The notes under the pieces are model-generated. The model was given only the letters and a program-made list of their open reading frames with translations, made no database searches and was not told the DNA's origin. A DNA stretch of 64,000 bases from Leptospira neocaledonica (GTDB taxonomy: Bacteria > Spirochaetota > Leptospiria > Leptospirales > Leptospiraceae), in assembly GCF_002812205.1 (NCBI RefSeq), contig NZ_NPEA01000003.1:186001-250000 (forward strand). Direction: 5' to 3'. Of the stretch, positions 31,276-39,980 are shown in pieces. Every line of letters starts with the position of its first letter. Position 1 is the first letter of the stretch. The position numbers and the translations under genes are program-made.

Positions 31276-33069
31276 ATGGAAGAGAAAAGTCTACTCGTTA
31301 CCGCTATTATTCTACTCAGCACGGCAGTTCTATGTGTTCCCGTTTTCAAAAAATTGGGAATAGGCTCCATCATAGGTTATGTCGTAGGAGGAATTTTAAT
31401 CGGACCTCATGGGATCCGACTAGTGACCGGTGGAACCGAAATCATGCATTTCGCGGAATTCGGTGTGGTCCTTCTCCTTTTTTTGATCGGGTTGGAGCTC
31501 CGACCTCAAACACTTTGGGTGCTTAGAAAACCGGTTTTTGGAATGGGATTTTTCCAAGTAGCAGTCTCCTCGTTTTTGTTAGGAGGATTGATCGGTTATT
31601 TATTCCAGTTGGGATTTATTCCTTCGATTATTTTAGGGGTGAGTTTATCACTTTCTTCCACTGCTTTTGCTCTTCAGTCTTTAGCGGAAAAAAATCAACT
31701 TAATACTTCTTACGGAAGATCAGCATTTGCAATCTTACTTTTCCAAGATTTGGCAGTGATCCCGGTGATGGCAATTCTTCCTTTAGCGGCATTGGAACCT
31801 GGACAAACAGCTCATAGTGGATTCAATTTTTATAAATTAGGAACCGCAATTGCGGCTATTCTTTTGGTGGTATTAAGCGGACGTTTTTTGATGCGACCTC
31901 TTTTCAGAATGATCGCAGCTACAGGGAACCACGAAATTTTCGTGGCTCTTTCTTTGGTGCTGGTCCTAGGAGTTTCTTTTGCAATGGAGAAGGTAGGCTT
32001 GTCCATGGCACTCGGTTCCTTTTTAGGAGGAGTGCTACTCGCAGATTCAGAATACAGACATGAATTAGAAGCAAACTTGGAACCTTTTAAAGGATTACTA
32101 TTAGGGCTATTTTTCCTTGCGGTTGGAATGTCTATGAACCTGGAAATTCTAATCAATCATCCGTTCCTAATTTTTGGACTTGCATTCGGTTTGATGTCCG
32201 TCAAAGGAATTGTTCTTTTTGTTTTAGGGAAGATTGCGAAACTTACTTCCGATTCTTCTTCCAATCTTGCGGTTAGCATTTCCCAAGGTGGAGAATTTGC
32301 GTTTGTGATCCTAAATGTTGCCGCTCAGCTCAGTGTTCTATCAAAAGAAACCACCGACTATTCTATCGTGATCGTTACCGCTTCTATGATACTCACTCCT
32401 TTTATAGGGATCATTAAGGAGAAGGTAATAGATCCTTATTTACACGAAGAAGAAGAGAGGCCTGCAGATCCTATTTATGAAAAGAACCGAGTGATCATTG
32501 CAGGTTTCGGAAGGGTGGGACAGATCATCTCCAGGATGTTATATCTGCATAAGATTAGATTCACTGCTTTAGAACATAATGCCGACCAGGTAAATGCTGC
32601 CAGAAAATTCGGACATAAGATCTACTATGGAGATGCAAGTAGGCTGGATCTATTAACTGCGGCAGGTGCAGCTCACGCTGAGATACTTGTGCTTGCGATC
32701 CAAGACGCAGAGTTATCTGTAAAGATCGCCAAGATGGCTAAAGAGAATTTTCCAAACTTAAGGATTATCGCGAGAGCAAGAAACAGATCTCATTATTTCG
32801 ATCTGATGGAACTGGGAATTGAAACGATACGAAGAGATACGTTTTCTTCTTCCCTTGAGCTTGCGGAAGAAACTTTAAAAGATCTGGGATTTTTACCTTC
32901 AGAGGTAAAATATTTTATCCAAAAGTTCAGAGATTATGATGAAGGAATGGTCAAAGATCAATTCAAACTCAGACATAACGAAAAAGAACTGATCGCTTAT
33001 TCTAAAAATGCTGTCCGTCAATTGGAAGAAGCTTTTGCCGCGGATATGCTCCAAAAAGAAGCTTCTTAA
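31276..33069 (+). CDS. CPA2-family cation:proton antiporter with RCK/TrkA-N domain (Kef-type)
   Basis: A 597-residue Na+/K+:H+ antiporter. About twelve membrane segments span residues 1-390, with GYVVGGILIGPHGIRLV early and FQDLAVIPVMAILPL in the ion path. The cytosolic regulator domain begins near residue 405 with VIIAGFGRVGQIISRM, an intact GxGxxG nucleotide site (Gly410, 412, 415), and an acidic residue later (ALEHNADQV). Regulation by nucleotide is therefore plausible. It is monocistronic and divergent from the porin gene. It is a paralogue of the antiporter at 45430. Confidence 0.94.
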   Translation: MEEKSLLVTAIILLSTAVLCVPVFKKLGIGSIIGYVVGGILIGPHGIRLVTGGTEIMHFAEFGVVLLLFLIGLELRPQTLWVLRKPVFGMGFFQVAVSSFLLGGLIGYLFQLGFIPSIILGVSLSLSSTAFALQSLAEKNQLNTSYGRSAFAILLFQDLAVIPVMAILPLAALEPGQTAHSGFNFYKLGTAIAAILLVVLSGRFLMRPLFRMIAATGNHEIFVALSLVLVLGVSFAMEKVGLSMALGSFLGGVLLADSEYRHELEANLEPFKGLLLGLFFLAVGMSMNLEILINHPFLIFGLAFGLMSVKGIVLFVLGKIAKLTSDSSSNLAVSISQGGEFAFVILNVAAQLSVLSKETTDYSIVIVTASMILTPFIGIIKEKVIDPYLHEEEERPADPIYEKNRVIIAGFGRVGQIISRMLYLHKIRFTALEHNADQVNAARKFGHKIYYGDASRLDLLTAAGAAHAEILVLAIQDAELSVKIAKMAKENFPNLRIIARARNRSHYFDLMELGIETIRRDTFSSSLELAEETLKDLGFLPSEVKYFIQKFRDYDEGMVKDQFKLRHNEKELIAYSKNAVRQLEEAFAADMLQKEAS

Positions 33070-33902
33070 GGACAAGGATCGCGATAAGCGTCCAAACTTT
33101 GGTTTTTCAAAAAACCGGATAAATGATATGAGATCGACTGAGAACAGAAATCGTTCTTGGTCGTTCCATTCTCCACGTATTCTATCTGAAAAACCGCAGA
33201 TCCTTTGTTTGGAAATGCTTCTTCTAAATTACACCATCCATCATCATAACAACTTTCCGTCACAGCCCAATCGAAGTTTCCGATCAGATCCGGAATTTGG
33301 TCTGGATCATTTTTTAATCCGGCAGACATTCCTCTAAAATGAGCTAGATCACTGATCCAACGATTGAATCTAATTTGATCATCGGCACTCAAAGGAAAAC
33401 CCGTATCGTTTTGATAACCATCTAGATTATCAGGATCTATCCCATCGCAACCTTTTGCCTTTGCCTTATCGAAACGTGCAGAAAGTATCGGACTTAAAAG
33501 ATCAATACGTCTGATATCCAACCATTGCTCATCCGGATAACCACTATAAACATTTCCTAATACTTCGGGTGGGAAATCAGAAGCATCCGACCTGTAATTT
33601 TCGTAGGAACCCACATCAATATAGCAGATTACTTTTTTTCCAGACGTATGCAATCTTTGGATTACAGTCGGGTCCGAATCAGTAAGATCTGAATCTATAT
33701 CGAATACTTGTGCATCGACAGACTCATCCAAGGTATCTGTAAATTGGATCTGGAATGTTGTTCCAGGAGCAGGGATCCAAACTCTTGTTAAAAGAAATAC
33801 TAAGATAGAATTTTTATCTCCATTCGAATGATGTTTGCAGGAACTCAAACAAAAGGAAAAGATAAGAAGTAAGCTATAAAAGATCCGAAAAGAGAACATC
33901 AT
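33066..33902 (-). CDS. GH114-like (endo-alpha-1,4-polygalactosaminidase type) lipoprotein
   Basis: A 278-residue protein with lipobox LSSCKHH (Cys near residue 22). The mature part has the pattern of the GH114 TIM barrel: KKVICYIDVGSYENYR, DEQWLDIRR, AKAKGCDGIDPDNLDGY and WAVTESCYDDGWC. The acidic residues in GIDPDN and VTESC are candidate catalytic positions. The family cleaves alpha-1,4-linked galactosamine polymers, matrix sugars of biofilms. Substrate here is inferred. It overlaps the convergent antiporter stop by 4 bases. Confidence 0.85.
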   Translation of the reverse strand: MMFSFRIFYSLLLIFSFCLSSCKHHSNGDKNSILVFLLTRVWIPAPGTTFQIQFTDTLDESVDAQVFDIDSDLTDSDPTVIQRLHTSGKKVICYIDVGSYENYRSDASDFPPEVLGNVYSGYPDEQWLDIRRIDLLSPILSARFDKAKAKGCDGIDPDNLDGYQNDTGFPLSADDQIRFNRWISDLAHFRGMSAGLKNDPDQIPDLIGNFDWAVTESCYDDGWCNLEEAFPNKGSAVFQIEYVENGTTKNDFCSQSISYHLSGFLKNQSLDAYRDPCP

Positions 33903-33989
33903 TACAACCGGATATTCCGGCTATAATGATTAGAAGATAAGATCTCGGAAATTACTCCAAGAATTTAATATCGCAAATTTAAAAAATGA

Positions 33990-34610
33990 TCAAAGATCAT
34001 CCGCAGGATTAGAAGTCGCAGGTTTTTTAATGCCTACCAATAAGCTGGAAAACTCGGAGGCCTTCCATACACCTTTTGCATTTCTCTTTACGGTAACAGG
34101 CCTTGGAGTGTCAGCCCCCGAAGAAGGAAGAAATAATTTTTTCTGCCCGGACTCTTCCGTTCCACTGAAACGATTTGAGGTTAGTGTAAAATTATAAGGA
34201 GGGTTAGAAGGTTTATAACCATTTTGGAAAGAAGAACCTGGAAGATAAGAACCGATCAAGTAAGGATGTTGTTCTAACTGCCTTTTTACTAAATCGATCG
34301 TGTTCCGGTTGATATTAAAACCTTTATATCCATTAGGAGAAGTATCCGAGATCAGAGAGTTAGCGTCCAAAGAAATGATCAATGCCTTCTTACCTTCTTC
34401 CGCATTTTTGGAATAAATAGAAAGAGCGGCCAAAAGAACGATAACAGCTCCTTGCGGATTGATTGCATTCGCATCTCGAAACGATTCGAAAGAAGAAAAA
34501 TCAGCAGGCCAAGAATTTGCAGTTACGGTATAGGTCTCGTTTTGAGCGGATAAGGTCGCCGCAAACAAAAGAATCAAAAGAATAGAAACGTATTTTGGAA
34601 TTCGATCCAT
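33990..34610 (-). CDS. Hypothetical exported protein, DUF6935-like
   Basis: About 206 residues from the ATG at 34610 (MDRIPKYVSILLILLF), which starts a clean signal peptide ending LSAQN. The frame opens 6 codons earlier without need. The middle reads INPQGAVIVLLAALSIYSKNAEEGKKAL, which I associate with DUF6935 proteins, where a NPQ-x-A motif precedes a helix. The C-terminus ends VKRNAKGVWKASEFSSLLVGIKKP. The role is unknown; it is presumably periplasmic. Confidence 0.7.
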   Translation of the reverse strand: MDRIPKYVSILLILLFAATLSAQNETYTVTANSWPADFSSFESFRDANAINPQGAVIVLLAALSIYSKNAEEGKKALIISLDANSLISDTSPNGYKGFNINRNTIDLVKRQLEQHPYLIGSYLPGSSFQNGYKPSNPPYNFTLTSNRFSGTEESGQKKLFLPSSGADTPRPVTVKRNAKGVWKASEFSSLLVGIKKPATSNPADDL

Positions 34611-34757
34611 AATTTTCCACCGGTCCAAAGAGTGAGGTCAGATTTAGAACCGAAGTAAAAACAAGTCCAGAAAAAACTTTCTGACAAAAGTTGAATTTGA
34701 GTCCGATTTGTTAGTAAGTTAGAGACTCGTTTTTTTGATTTTTACAACCAATCCCTC

Positions 34758-35618
34758 TTATTCCAATTCTTCGCAACTTAAGTAAGCATCTAACTTATTG
34801 TTCTCTATATATTTATAAAAATCAACTAAACCACTCCAATCGATTTCACATTTATGAGAAGGCTTACGTTGGGATTCAGTTGAGATCAGAATCAGAATTT
34901 TTTCTTTTCGAGGGGACTCACCTTGACTTTCAAAGGAAATCTGGGGAGAACAAGGAAGATTTTTGAGACTACAATCTAAATCCTCGAATTTACTCCCTTT
35001 CCAAGTAAGCGTAATTCCAGCATCTTCATTTACTGCGATTATCGAGTATTTTTCCATTAGTTCATGGATCGTTTTATTATGAAGAGCGGGGTTGTAATCT
35101 GAATCAGTAAAATTTTTGCGATGAGCCCATCCTGTTTCGGATCCATTCACATTCTTTACTAGAATGAAACCTTCAGGGTCGGAAAATTTTCGAGTAACGT
35201 TCTTAACTACGACCAAGTCACTGTAACGTAGCTTAGCTAAAATCTTAGAATTAGAATCAGGCTTTTCATATAGATTGACTCCAGAGTAATTCAGCACATA
35301 AATATTTTGATTATAAGGAAGATTTAAAGCTAACAAATAAACTACTCGATCATTAAATAAACATTTTACATCCAGTGAAAATTTCTTTGTACTTTGGAAT
35401 TCCCCATTAAGATCTGTTAAAATTGTTATTCTTGACCCTTCTGGAATCGAATCTAATTGATATTCCCCGTTCTCATTAACATACCCAGTTGACCTTTCAG
35501 TAAAAAAAATCGGACAAGAATCATTTTTTCTACAATCCCCCTTTAATAGAGAGCATTGAATTGCGGGTAAAAGAGCGAAAAAGACAATTTTGAGAATCAA
35601 TAATAAACGGTATCTCAT
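34758..35618 (-). CDS. SH3-domain lipoprotein
   Basis: About 286 residues from the ATG at 35618 (MRYRLLLILKIVFF). This begins a signal peptide with lipobox PAIQC; an open frame extends 19 codons upstream without a signal. Around residues 125-185 a bacterial SH3 domain is visible: VNLYEKPDSNSKILAKLRYSD followed by VKNVNGSETGWAHRKNF, with the conserved GWA ending. Such domains bind peptidoglycan peptides or act as protein adaptors. The C-terminal region has several Cys residues (DLDCSLKNLPC) of unknown role. It lies downstream of the tRNA-Gly gene on the same strand. Confidence 0.78.
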   Translation of the reverse strand: MRYRLLLILKIVFFALLPAIQCSLLKGDCRKNDSCPIFFTERSTGYVNENGEYQLDSIPEGSRITILTDLNGEFQSTKKFSLDVKCLFNDRVVYLLALNLPYNQNIYVLNYSGVNLYEKPDSNSKILAKLRYSDLVVVKNVTRKFSDPEGFILVKNVNGSETGWAHRKNFTDSDYNPALHNKTIHELMEKYSIIAVNEDAGITLTWKGSKFEDLDCSLKNLPCSPQISFESQGESPRKEKILILISTESQRKPSHKCEIDWSGLVDFYKYIENNKLDAYLSCEELE

Positions 35619-35700
35619 AGCGAATAAATGAAATATGCTGTTGCCATAGTCATTATTTTTACGACCGTCAGACAAAATATTTTAGATTAAGGAGGAAATT

Positions 35701-35772
35701 TGCGGGCAGAGGGACTCGAACCCTCACTAGAAGCTTGGAAGGCTACGGTGCTAGCCATTACACCATGCCCGC
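35701..35772 (-). tRNA. tRNA-Gly (anticodon TCC)
   Basis: The minus strand folds as a cloverleaf: acceptor GCGGGCA with TGCCCGC plus discriminator A, a GTGT/GCAC D stem, an anticodon loop CTTCCAA with TCC, and a GAGGG/CCCTC T stem around TTCGAGT. The anticodon stem has one T-T mismatch. The terminal CCA is not encoded. The gene lies between a divergent carboxypeptidase and the SH3 lipoprotein on the same strand. Confidence 0.93.
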
Positions 35773-35834
35773 TAGATAAAAGTCAGTTTTTGGTTGGTGG
35801 ACGAGATGTCAATCGAAAAGAATGTTTTTTAAGT

Positions 35835-37367
35835 ATGTGGGAATCTGAACTTCAAAATTGGGAAAATATCCTTCCGGCGTTTAAGGCCTATCGGGATGAA
35901 TTCCGTAATATCTATCATCTCAGAAATATTGGAAGTGTCTTGCATTGGGATATGGAAATCGGCATCCCAAGCGATGGCTTAAGTGAAAGAGGAGACCAAC
36001 TTAGTTTTCTTTCCGGACTCGCTCATAAATCTTTTATTGGAGATTCATTTCGTAGTTTAGCGGAAAAAGCCAGGGAAGAAAATTCTCGTTCTGATGCTCC
36101 AGGTAAATCTCTTAGAGAAAGAGAACTATATTTATTATTCAAAGATTTGGACCGTTCTTCTTGTTTACCGATCTCTTGGGTGGAAGAATTTTCCAAGGTC
36201 ACAAGCCAGGCTCATTCTATTTGGGTAGATGCAAGAAAGAAGAATGATATTTCTTCTTTTCTTCCTATCTTACAAAAGATCGTGGATCTTGTTTTTCAAA
36301 AAGCCGACTATTTCGGTTTTTCAACGGAAGCGTATGACGCTCTTTTAGATGAATATGAACCGGAGGCGAAAGCTGCAGATCTAGAAGTTCTATTTGCAGA
36401 TCTTAGAAAATCCTTAGTCCCCTTGATCGCAAAAGCAAAGGATGCTACGTTCCCATTTCAGGGAAATTTTCCGATCGATTCACAAATTCCTTTTAATACA
36501 AATCTTCCGGTTCTTTTGGGTCTGCCTGAGTCCGGATTTCGTTTAGATTCCAGTGCGCATCCATTTTCCACCTCTTTAGGTTCTTTCGATAAAAGGATCA
36601 CGACACGTTATGAAGAATCTGATCCTCTTTCTTCTGTGTATTCGGTTTTACATGAGACCGGACATGCCTTATATGAAGCGGGAATTTCTTTGCTGCCAGG
36701 AGGTCCTTCTCCTTTAAAAGATTCCGTTTCTTTGGGTGTTCATGAATCTCAAAGTCGCCTTTGGGAAAACCAAGTGGGAAGGTCCAAAGAATTTTGGGAA
36801 GGTATCTATCCTTTATTTCTGAAAAACTTAGGAATTTCGGAAGCTTCTCTACCTTTTTCTAAACTTTATTTTTTCGTGAACAAATCCAAACCTTCTTTGA
36901 TCCGAGTAGAAGCGGACCAAATTACTTACAATCTTCATGTAATCCTAAGATTCCAAATAGAGAGAGCGATCTTCAAAAAGGAACTCGCATTAAAAGATCT
37001 TTCTGGTGCTTGGAAAGATGGAATGAAATCCTTACTAGGCGTGGATGTTCCGGATGATTCCAAAGGTTTTTTACAAGATGTTCATTGGAGCGGAGGAGCC
37101 TTCGGTTATTTTCCTACTTACTCTTTGGGAAATATTTATGCGGCCCAACTTTATTCCGCCTTTTTGAAACAGAATCCTAAGTTTCCGGAAGAATTGAAAA
37201 ACAGAGAAACTTCTTCTCTCCTCGAATGGCTTAGAAAACATGTTCACAGCAAGGGAAGAAGTTTGGAAGCAAAGGAACTGGTCCGTCAAGCAACCGGAGA
37301 AGAACCGAATTCCAAATACTTGGTAGAATATTTGGACTCTAAGATCAAGGAACAGGAAGCAGTATGA
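35835..37367 (+). CDS. M32 family metallocarboxypeptidase
   Basis: A zinc-dependent carboxypeptidase (Taq type), 510 residues from the ATG at 35835 (MWESEL). The HEXXH zinc motif is HETGH (His273, Glu274, His277), and a conserved HESQSRLWEN follows about 30 residues later. I reject the longer open frame from 35700, because it runs antisense through the tRNA-Gly gene. The enzyme trims C-terminal residues from cytoplasmic peptides. The following small gene overlaps its stop by 4 bases (ATGA), so they are co-translated. Confidence 0.96.
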   Translation: MWESELQNWENILPAFKAYRDEFRNIYHLRNIGSVLHWDMEIGIPSDGLSERGDQLSFLSGLAHKSFIGDSFRSLAEKAREENSRSDAPGKSLRERELYLLFKDLDRSSCLPISWVEEFSKVTSQAHSIWVDARKKNDISSFLPILQKIVDLVFQKADYFGFSTEAYDALLDEYEPEAKAADLEVLFADLRKSLVPLIAKAKDATFPFQGNFPIDSQIPFNTNLPVLLGLPESGFRLDSSAHPFSTSLGSFDKRITTRYEESDPLSSVYSVLHETGHALYEAGISLLPGGPSPLKDSVSLGVHESQSRLWENQVGRSKEFWEGIYPLFLKNLGISEASLPFSKLYFFVNKSKPSLIRVEADQITYNLHVILRFQIERAIFKKELALKDLSGAWKDGMKSLLGVDVPDDSKGFLQDVHWSGGAFGYFPTYSLGNIYAAQLYSAFLKQNPKFPEELKNRETSSLLEWLRKHVHSKGRSLEAKELVRQATGEEPNSKYLVEYLDSKIKEQEAV

Positions 37368-37702
37368 GCGGAGAAGATCAGGAAGAATTAACTCTAAAGT
37401 CCTTCGAAGAATTGTCCTACTTTGATAATTTAGCACTGTTTTATTTATGCAACGAAACTCCTCCTCAAACCTTAGCACTTGCATTCTTGGTGGGAGATAA
37501 AAAAGTTTGCGGCTCCATGTTGGGAGTTATGGATGCAAAGCGTAGGGCCTTTGTTCATGAATTGATGTCCAAACAAAACGAAGCTCCGGACGAAAAGAAA
37601 CATGCTGCGGCACAAGGATTACTCATCATAGCAGATGGGTTGATCAGCAGAAATCTGATCCGCAAACAGGGAAAATTCTATTTCGGAACAGAGAGAGGTT
37701 AA
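37364..37702 (+). CDS. Small conserved protein with possible FliG-middle-domain likeness
   Basis: A 112-residue soluble protein, coupled to the carboxypeptidase by a 4-base overlap. I cannot name it. The segment ALFYLCNETPPQTLALAFL near residues 26-44, followed by VCGSMLGVMDAKRRAF, parallels the N-E-H-P-Q-T-I-A-L and A-A-x-L-x-x-L-P-x-x-x-R pattern of FliG middle domains. The C-terminus ISRNLIRKQGKFYFGTERG is a short helix-strand. No flagellar gene is near. The likeness may be chance. Confidence 0.7.
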   Translation: MSGEDQEELTLKSFEELSYFDNLALFYLCNETPPQTLALAFLVGDKKVCGSMLGVMDAKRRAFVHELMSKQNEAPDEKKHAAAQGLLIIADGLISRNLIRKQGKFYFGTERG

Positions 37703-37723
37703 TCTTTCTATTTAAGTGATCTA

Positions 37724-38050
37724 TTATCTAGGCGCATAATAGATCACTGCGACTCCGAACAACGCAATCAAAGATCCAATAATATCGTATCTGTCCGGTT
37801 GAAATCCATCCATCTTCCAAGCCCATAATAACGACATTACGATAAAAAATCCCCCATACGTTGCATATACTCTTCCAAACGAAGACGATTGTAAAGCTGC
37901 AACAATTCCATACAAGGCCAAGATCAGTCCACCTACAATCAGATAGATTACTGATTTAGATTCTTTGTACCAAAGCCATACAAGATATCCACCGCCGATT
38001 TCACAAAGACCGGCAAATAGAAAGATCATTACCGATTTAAAATATTCCAT
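37724..38050 (-). CDS. YnfA family small membrane protein
   Basis: A 108-residue protein with four membrane helices in the YnfA/UPF0060 pattern: LFAGLCEIGGGYLVWLWYKE, GIVAALQSSSFGRVYATYGG and LIALFGVAVIYYAPR. The family relates to small multidrug resistance transporters, but its substrate is disputed. The start shares one base with the stop of the upstream DUF1801 gene, so the two are translationally coupled. Confidence 0.93.
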   Translation of the reverse strand: MEYFKSVMIFLFAGLCEIGGGYLVWLWYKESKSVIYLIVGGLILALYGIVAALQSSSFGRVYATYGGFFIVMSLLWAWKMDGFQPDRYDIIGSLIALFGVAVIYYAPR

Positions 38051-38511
38051 TATGATTTCCTTTTTTTAAGAGCCGGCTTTTTAACAAAATTCATACTTCC
38101 TATGATCATTTCTTTTTCTTTTTTACTTTTCGGGAGTTTCAAACTTTGTTCCAGAAATTCTTGGATCGGCTCTGTATCGATCTCTTTTAAAGAAAAATAT
38201 TCCAAGTAACGGATTTGTTTTGTATCTCCTAATAATATCTTTTCTGGGTCTTTGAGCAAAACTCCCCACTCAAAGATCAAACGAACAGTCTCTTCAAAAG
38301 GAAATATACCACATATATAGCCTGAGTTTTTATCTCTAAAGCCGATCGCCTTCCAAACAGGATAACCTCTTTCTTCGAAGTCAGGAAAGCTCGTTTTGAT
38401 CTTGTTTCTAAGAGAATTTACAATCTCCAAAATACTTTTCGTATGAGGTTTTAAGATCTCTGAAATAATCTCATAGTTATCTTTAGTCTGTTTAGGCTTT
38501 TTGGAAACCAT
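38050..38511 (-). CDS. DUF1801 family protein
   Basis: A 153-residue small alpha/beta protein. The pattern SILEIVNSLRNKIKTSFPDFEERGYPVWKAIGF with a later YICGIFPFEETVRLIFEWG is that of DUF1801 (YdhG/frataxin-like fold). Function is unsettled. The C-terminus is Lys-rich. It is followed by the YnfA gene with a 1-base overlap and has a 125-base region downstream of the gene at 38636. Confidence 0.85.
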   Translation of the reverse strand: MVSKKPKQTKDNYEIISEILKPHTKSILEIVNSLRNKIKTSFPDFEERGYPVWKAIGFRDKNSGYICGIFPFEETVRLIFEWGVLLKDPEKILLGDTKQIRYLEYFSLKEIDTEPIQEFLEQSLKLPKSKKEKEMIIGSMNFVKKPALKKRKS

Positions 38512-38635
38512 AGAATTTCCATAAGTAATCCCGAAACGAGGGACTGAAATTCCAATTTAGAAAGTGAGAAAAAAATAGAAAAAGAAAATCGATCCGAACC
38601 AAATCAAAATATGACAGGTTCGGATTTGGAATATC

Positions 38636-39445
38636 TTAAATCAATGGGCGTCCAAACATCGCGTGAACGAATACAGCTCCAACTAAGATGGAATAACTTA
38701 TAGAAACTATTTTAACACTTAAAAGATCCCAGCCTTGTTTGATCGCTAAAAAAGCAAACAACGGAAGAATTTGTAATGCATGAATTCCTGCAAAATGTGC
38801 AATCCGAATATCGCCGCCATTTCTACTCCAATTCACAATAGGTAATCCGGGACCCCCGTCAGGAACTCCCACTGAATGAGCGAGTCTCGCAGACATAAAA
38901 ACTCCGATCACCGAAGCGATTGCGAATATCCAAAGAGAAAATCGAATAGCAGTCAAGGCGCGAGGATCCAACTTAGAACCTATAAGCCTAAATTTTTTGT
39001 CCATCCAGATCGAGACAGGAATCATCGGAAAGATAAACATCCCCATGATACTATAAATCGCTCCATCAAGTGCAGATGATTGGTTGAAGTGCGATTGCAC
39101 TCCTCTTGCCGACTGTAAAGTGATAAGCACTAATTCTACTGCGGTAGAGATTACAAAATACTTTTCTACTCTATTTCTAAAGGTCGGAAAATCTCCCAAT
39201 AGTTCCAAGAACCAAGCCATGGTCCAGAGAAAGATCCCAATCGAAACTGCAAATTTTAATGGTTTAATCCAAGTATTCGCTCCTACAACAAATCTCGGAT
39301 CAATTTGGGAAAGAAGAATATACACCGGTATTAAAAGTAAAGATACCAACCCTGTGTAAAAACTTAAGCTTCTATTCTTTCTTAAATTATAGAAAAAACC
39401 TTTCGATTGAGAATGATTCGGATATAAAACATTAGATGTTTGCAC
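38636..39445 (-). CDS. Integral membrane protein of unknown function
   Basis: A 269-residue protein with about seven membrane segments and Trp/Pro-rich loops (DPRFVVGANTWIKPLKFAVSIG). I do not recognise a named family. The start overlaps the stop of the upstream ABA4-like gene by 14 bases, so they form an operon. That operon is transcribed divergently from a TetR gene across a strong inverted repeat, so this protein is probably under TetR control. A transport or pigment/redox link is unproven. Confidence 0.8.
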   Translation of the reverse strand: MQTSNVLYPNHSQSKGFFYNLRKNRSLSFYTGLVSLLLIPVYILLSQIDPRFVVGANTWIKPLKFAVSIGIFLWTMAWFLELLGDFPTFRNRVEKYFVISTAVELVLITLQSARGVQSHFNQSSALDGAIYSIMGMFIFPMIPVSIWMDKKFRLIGSKLDPRALTAIRFSLWIFAIASVIGVFMSARLAHSVGVPDGGPGLPIVNWSRNGGDIRIAHFAGIHALQILPLFAFLAIKQGWDLLSVKIVSISYSILVGAVFVHAMFGRPLI

Positions 39446-39857
39446 GACTTCCTCCTTTTCTCCAACGTACGATTTGAAATAATAAATAACCGATAGGTCC
39501 GAACATTAATGTGAAAAATAAACAAGGGATCAGGATCCATCTAGAAATTCCCAATACCTCTGCTTCTTTTGTTTCCCAAATCCCAACGAATAGATCGAAA
39601 GCAAGATAGTGCACCCAACCTGCAAGCAATACCCAGGGATTAGCAAAAAGTTTAGTTACACCTTCCAGAGATCCGAAATCGAAACCCCCTCTTGCATGAA
39701 ATGCGAGTATCAACAAATACAATACGGAAAGGAGCAAGGGCCAAACTCCATTCCTTACCAGTAGTTTGGTTACTCTTGCATTTGGTAGACCCGCAAGTAA
39801 TAACCAGCCCACGATCGCAAAGTTGCTGGCCAATTTAAATGTTAGTTCTGGAGTCAT
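39432..39857 (-). CDS. ABA4-like family membrane protein
   Basis: A protein of about 141 residues and four helices. I use the ATG at 39857 (MTPELTFKLASN) because AGGACGAGG lies 4 bases upstream; the open frame runs 29 codons further into the operator. The segment ANPWVLLAGWVHYLAFDLFVGIWE is characteristic of the ABA4-like family (DUF4281), linked in plants to neoxanthin formation but of unknown function in bacteria. It is first of a two-gene operon, divergent from the TetR gene at 39981. Confidence 0.88.
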   Translation of the reverse strand: MTPELTFKLASNFAIVGWLLLAGLPNARVTKLLVRNGVWPLLLSVLYLLILAFHARGGFDFGSLEGVTKLFANPWVLLAGWVHYLAFDLFVGIWETKEAEVLGISRWILIPCLFFTLMFGPIGYLLFQIVRWRKGGSRANI

Positions 39858-39931
39858 AAAACCTCGTCCTTTCCCTTTTTTGTCCCGGGATTTACTTGAA
39901 AAATCTAGGACTCGGTCCCAGAATGTTACTA

Positions 39932-39954
39932 TTGGTAACACCAAATGTTACCAA
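39932..39954. promoter_or_regulatory. Perfect inverted repeat, candidate TetR operator
   Basis: Arms TTGGTAACA (39932-39940) and TGTTACCAA (39946-39954) are perfect inverted repeats with a 5-base spacer. A further TGTTAC lies at 39924-39929. The site is centred in the divergent promoter region between the ABA4-like start (39857) and the TetR start (39981), a standard layout for TetR autoregulation. Confidence 0.82.
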
Positions 39955-39980
39955 CGTCAACATTTTTTAGGAAATTTTTT

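Noticed and set aside
35700..37367. Full 555-residue carboxypeptidase frame
   Set aside because: Its first 45 codons overlap the tRNA-Gly gene; the family start is at 35835.
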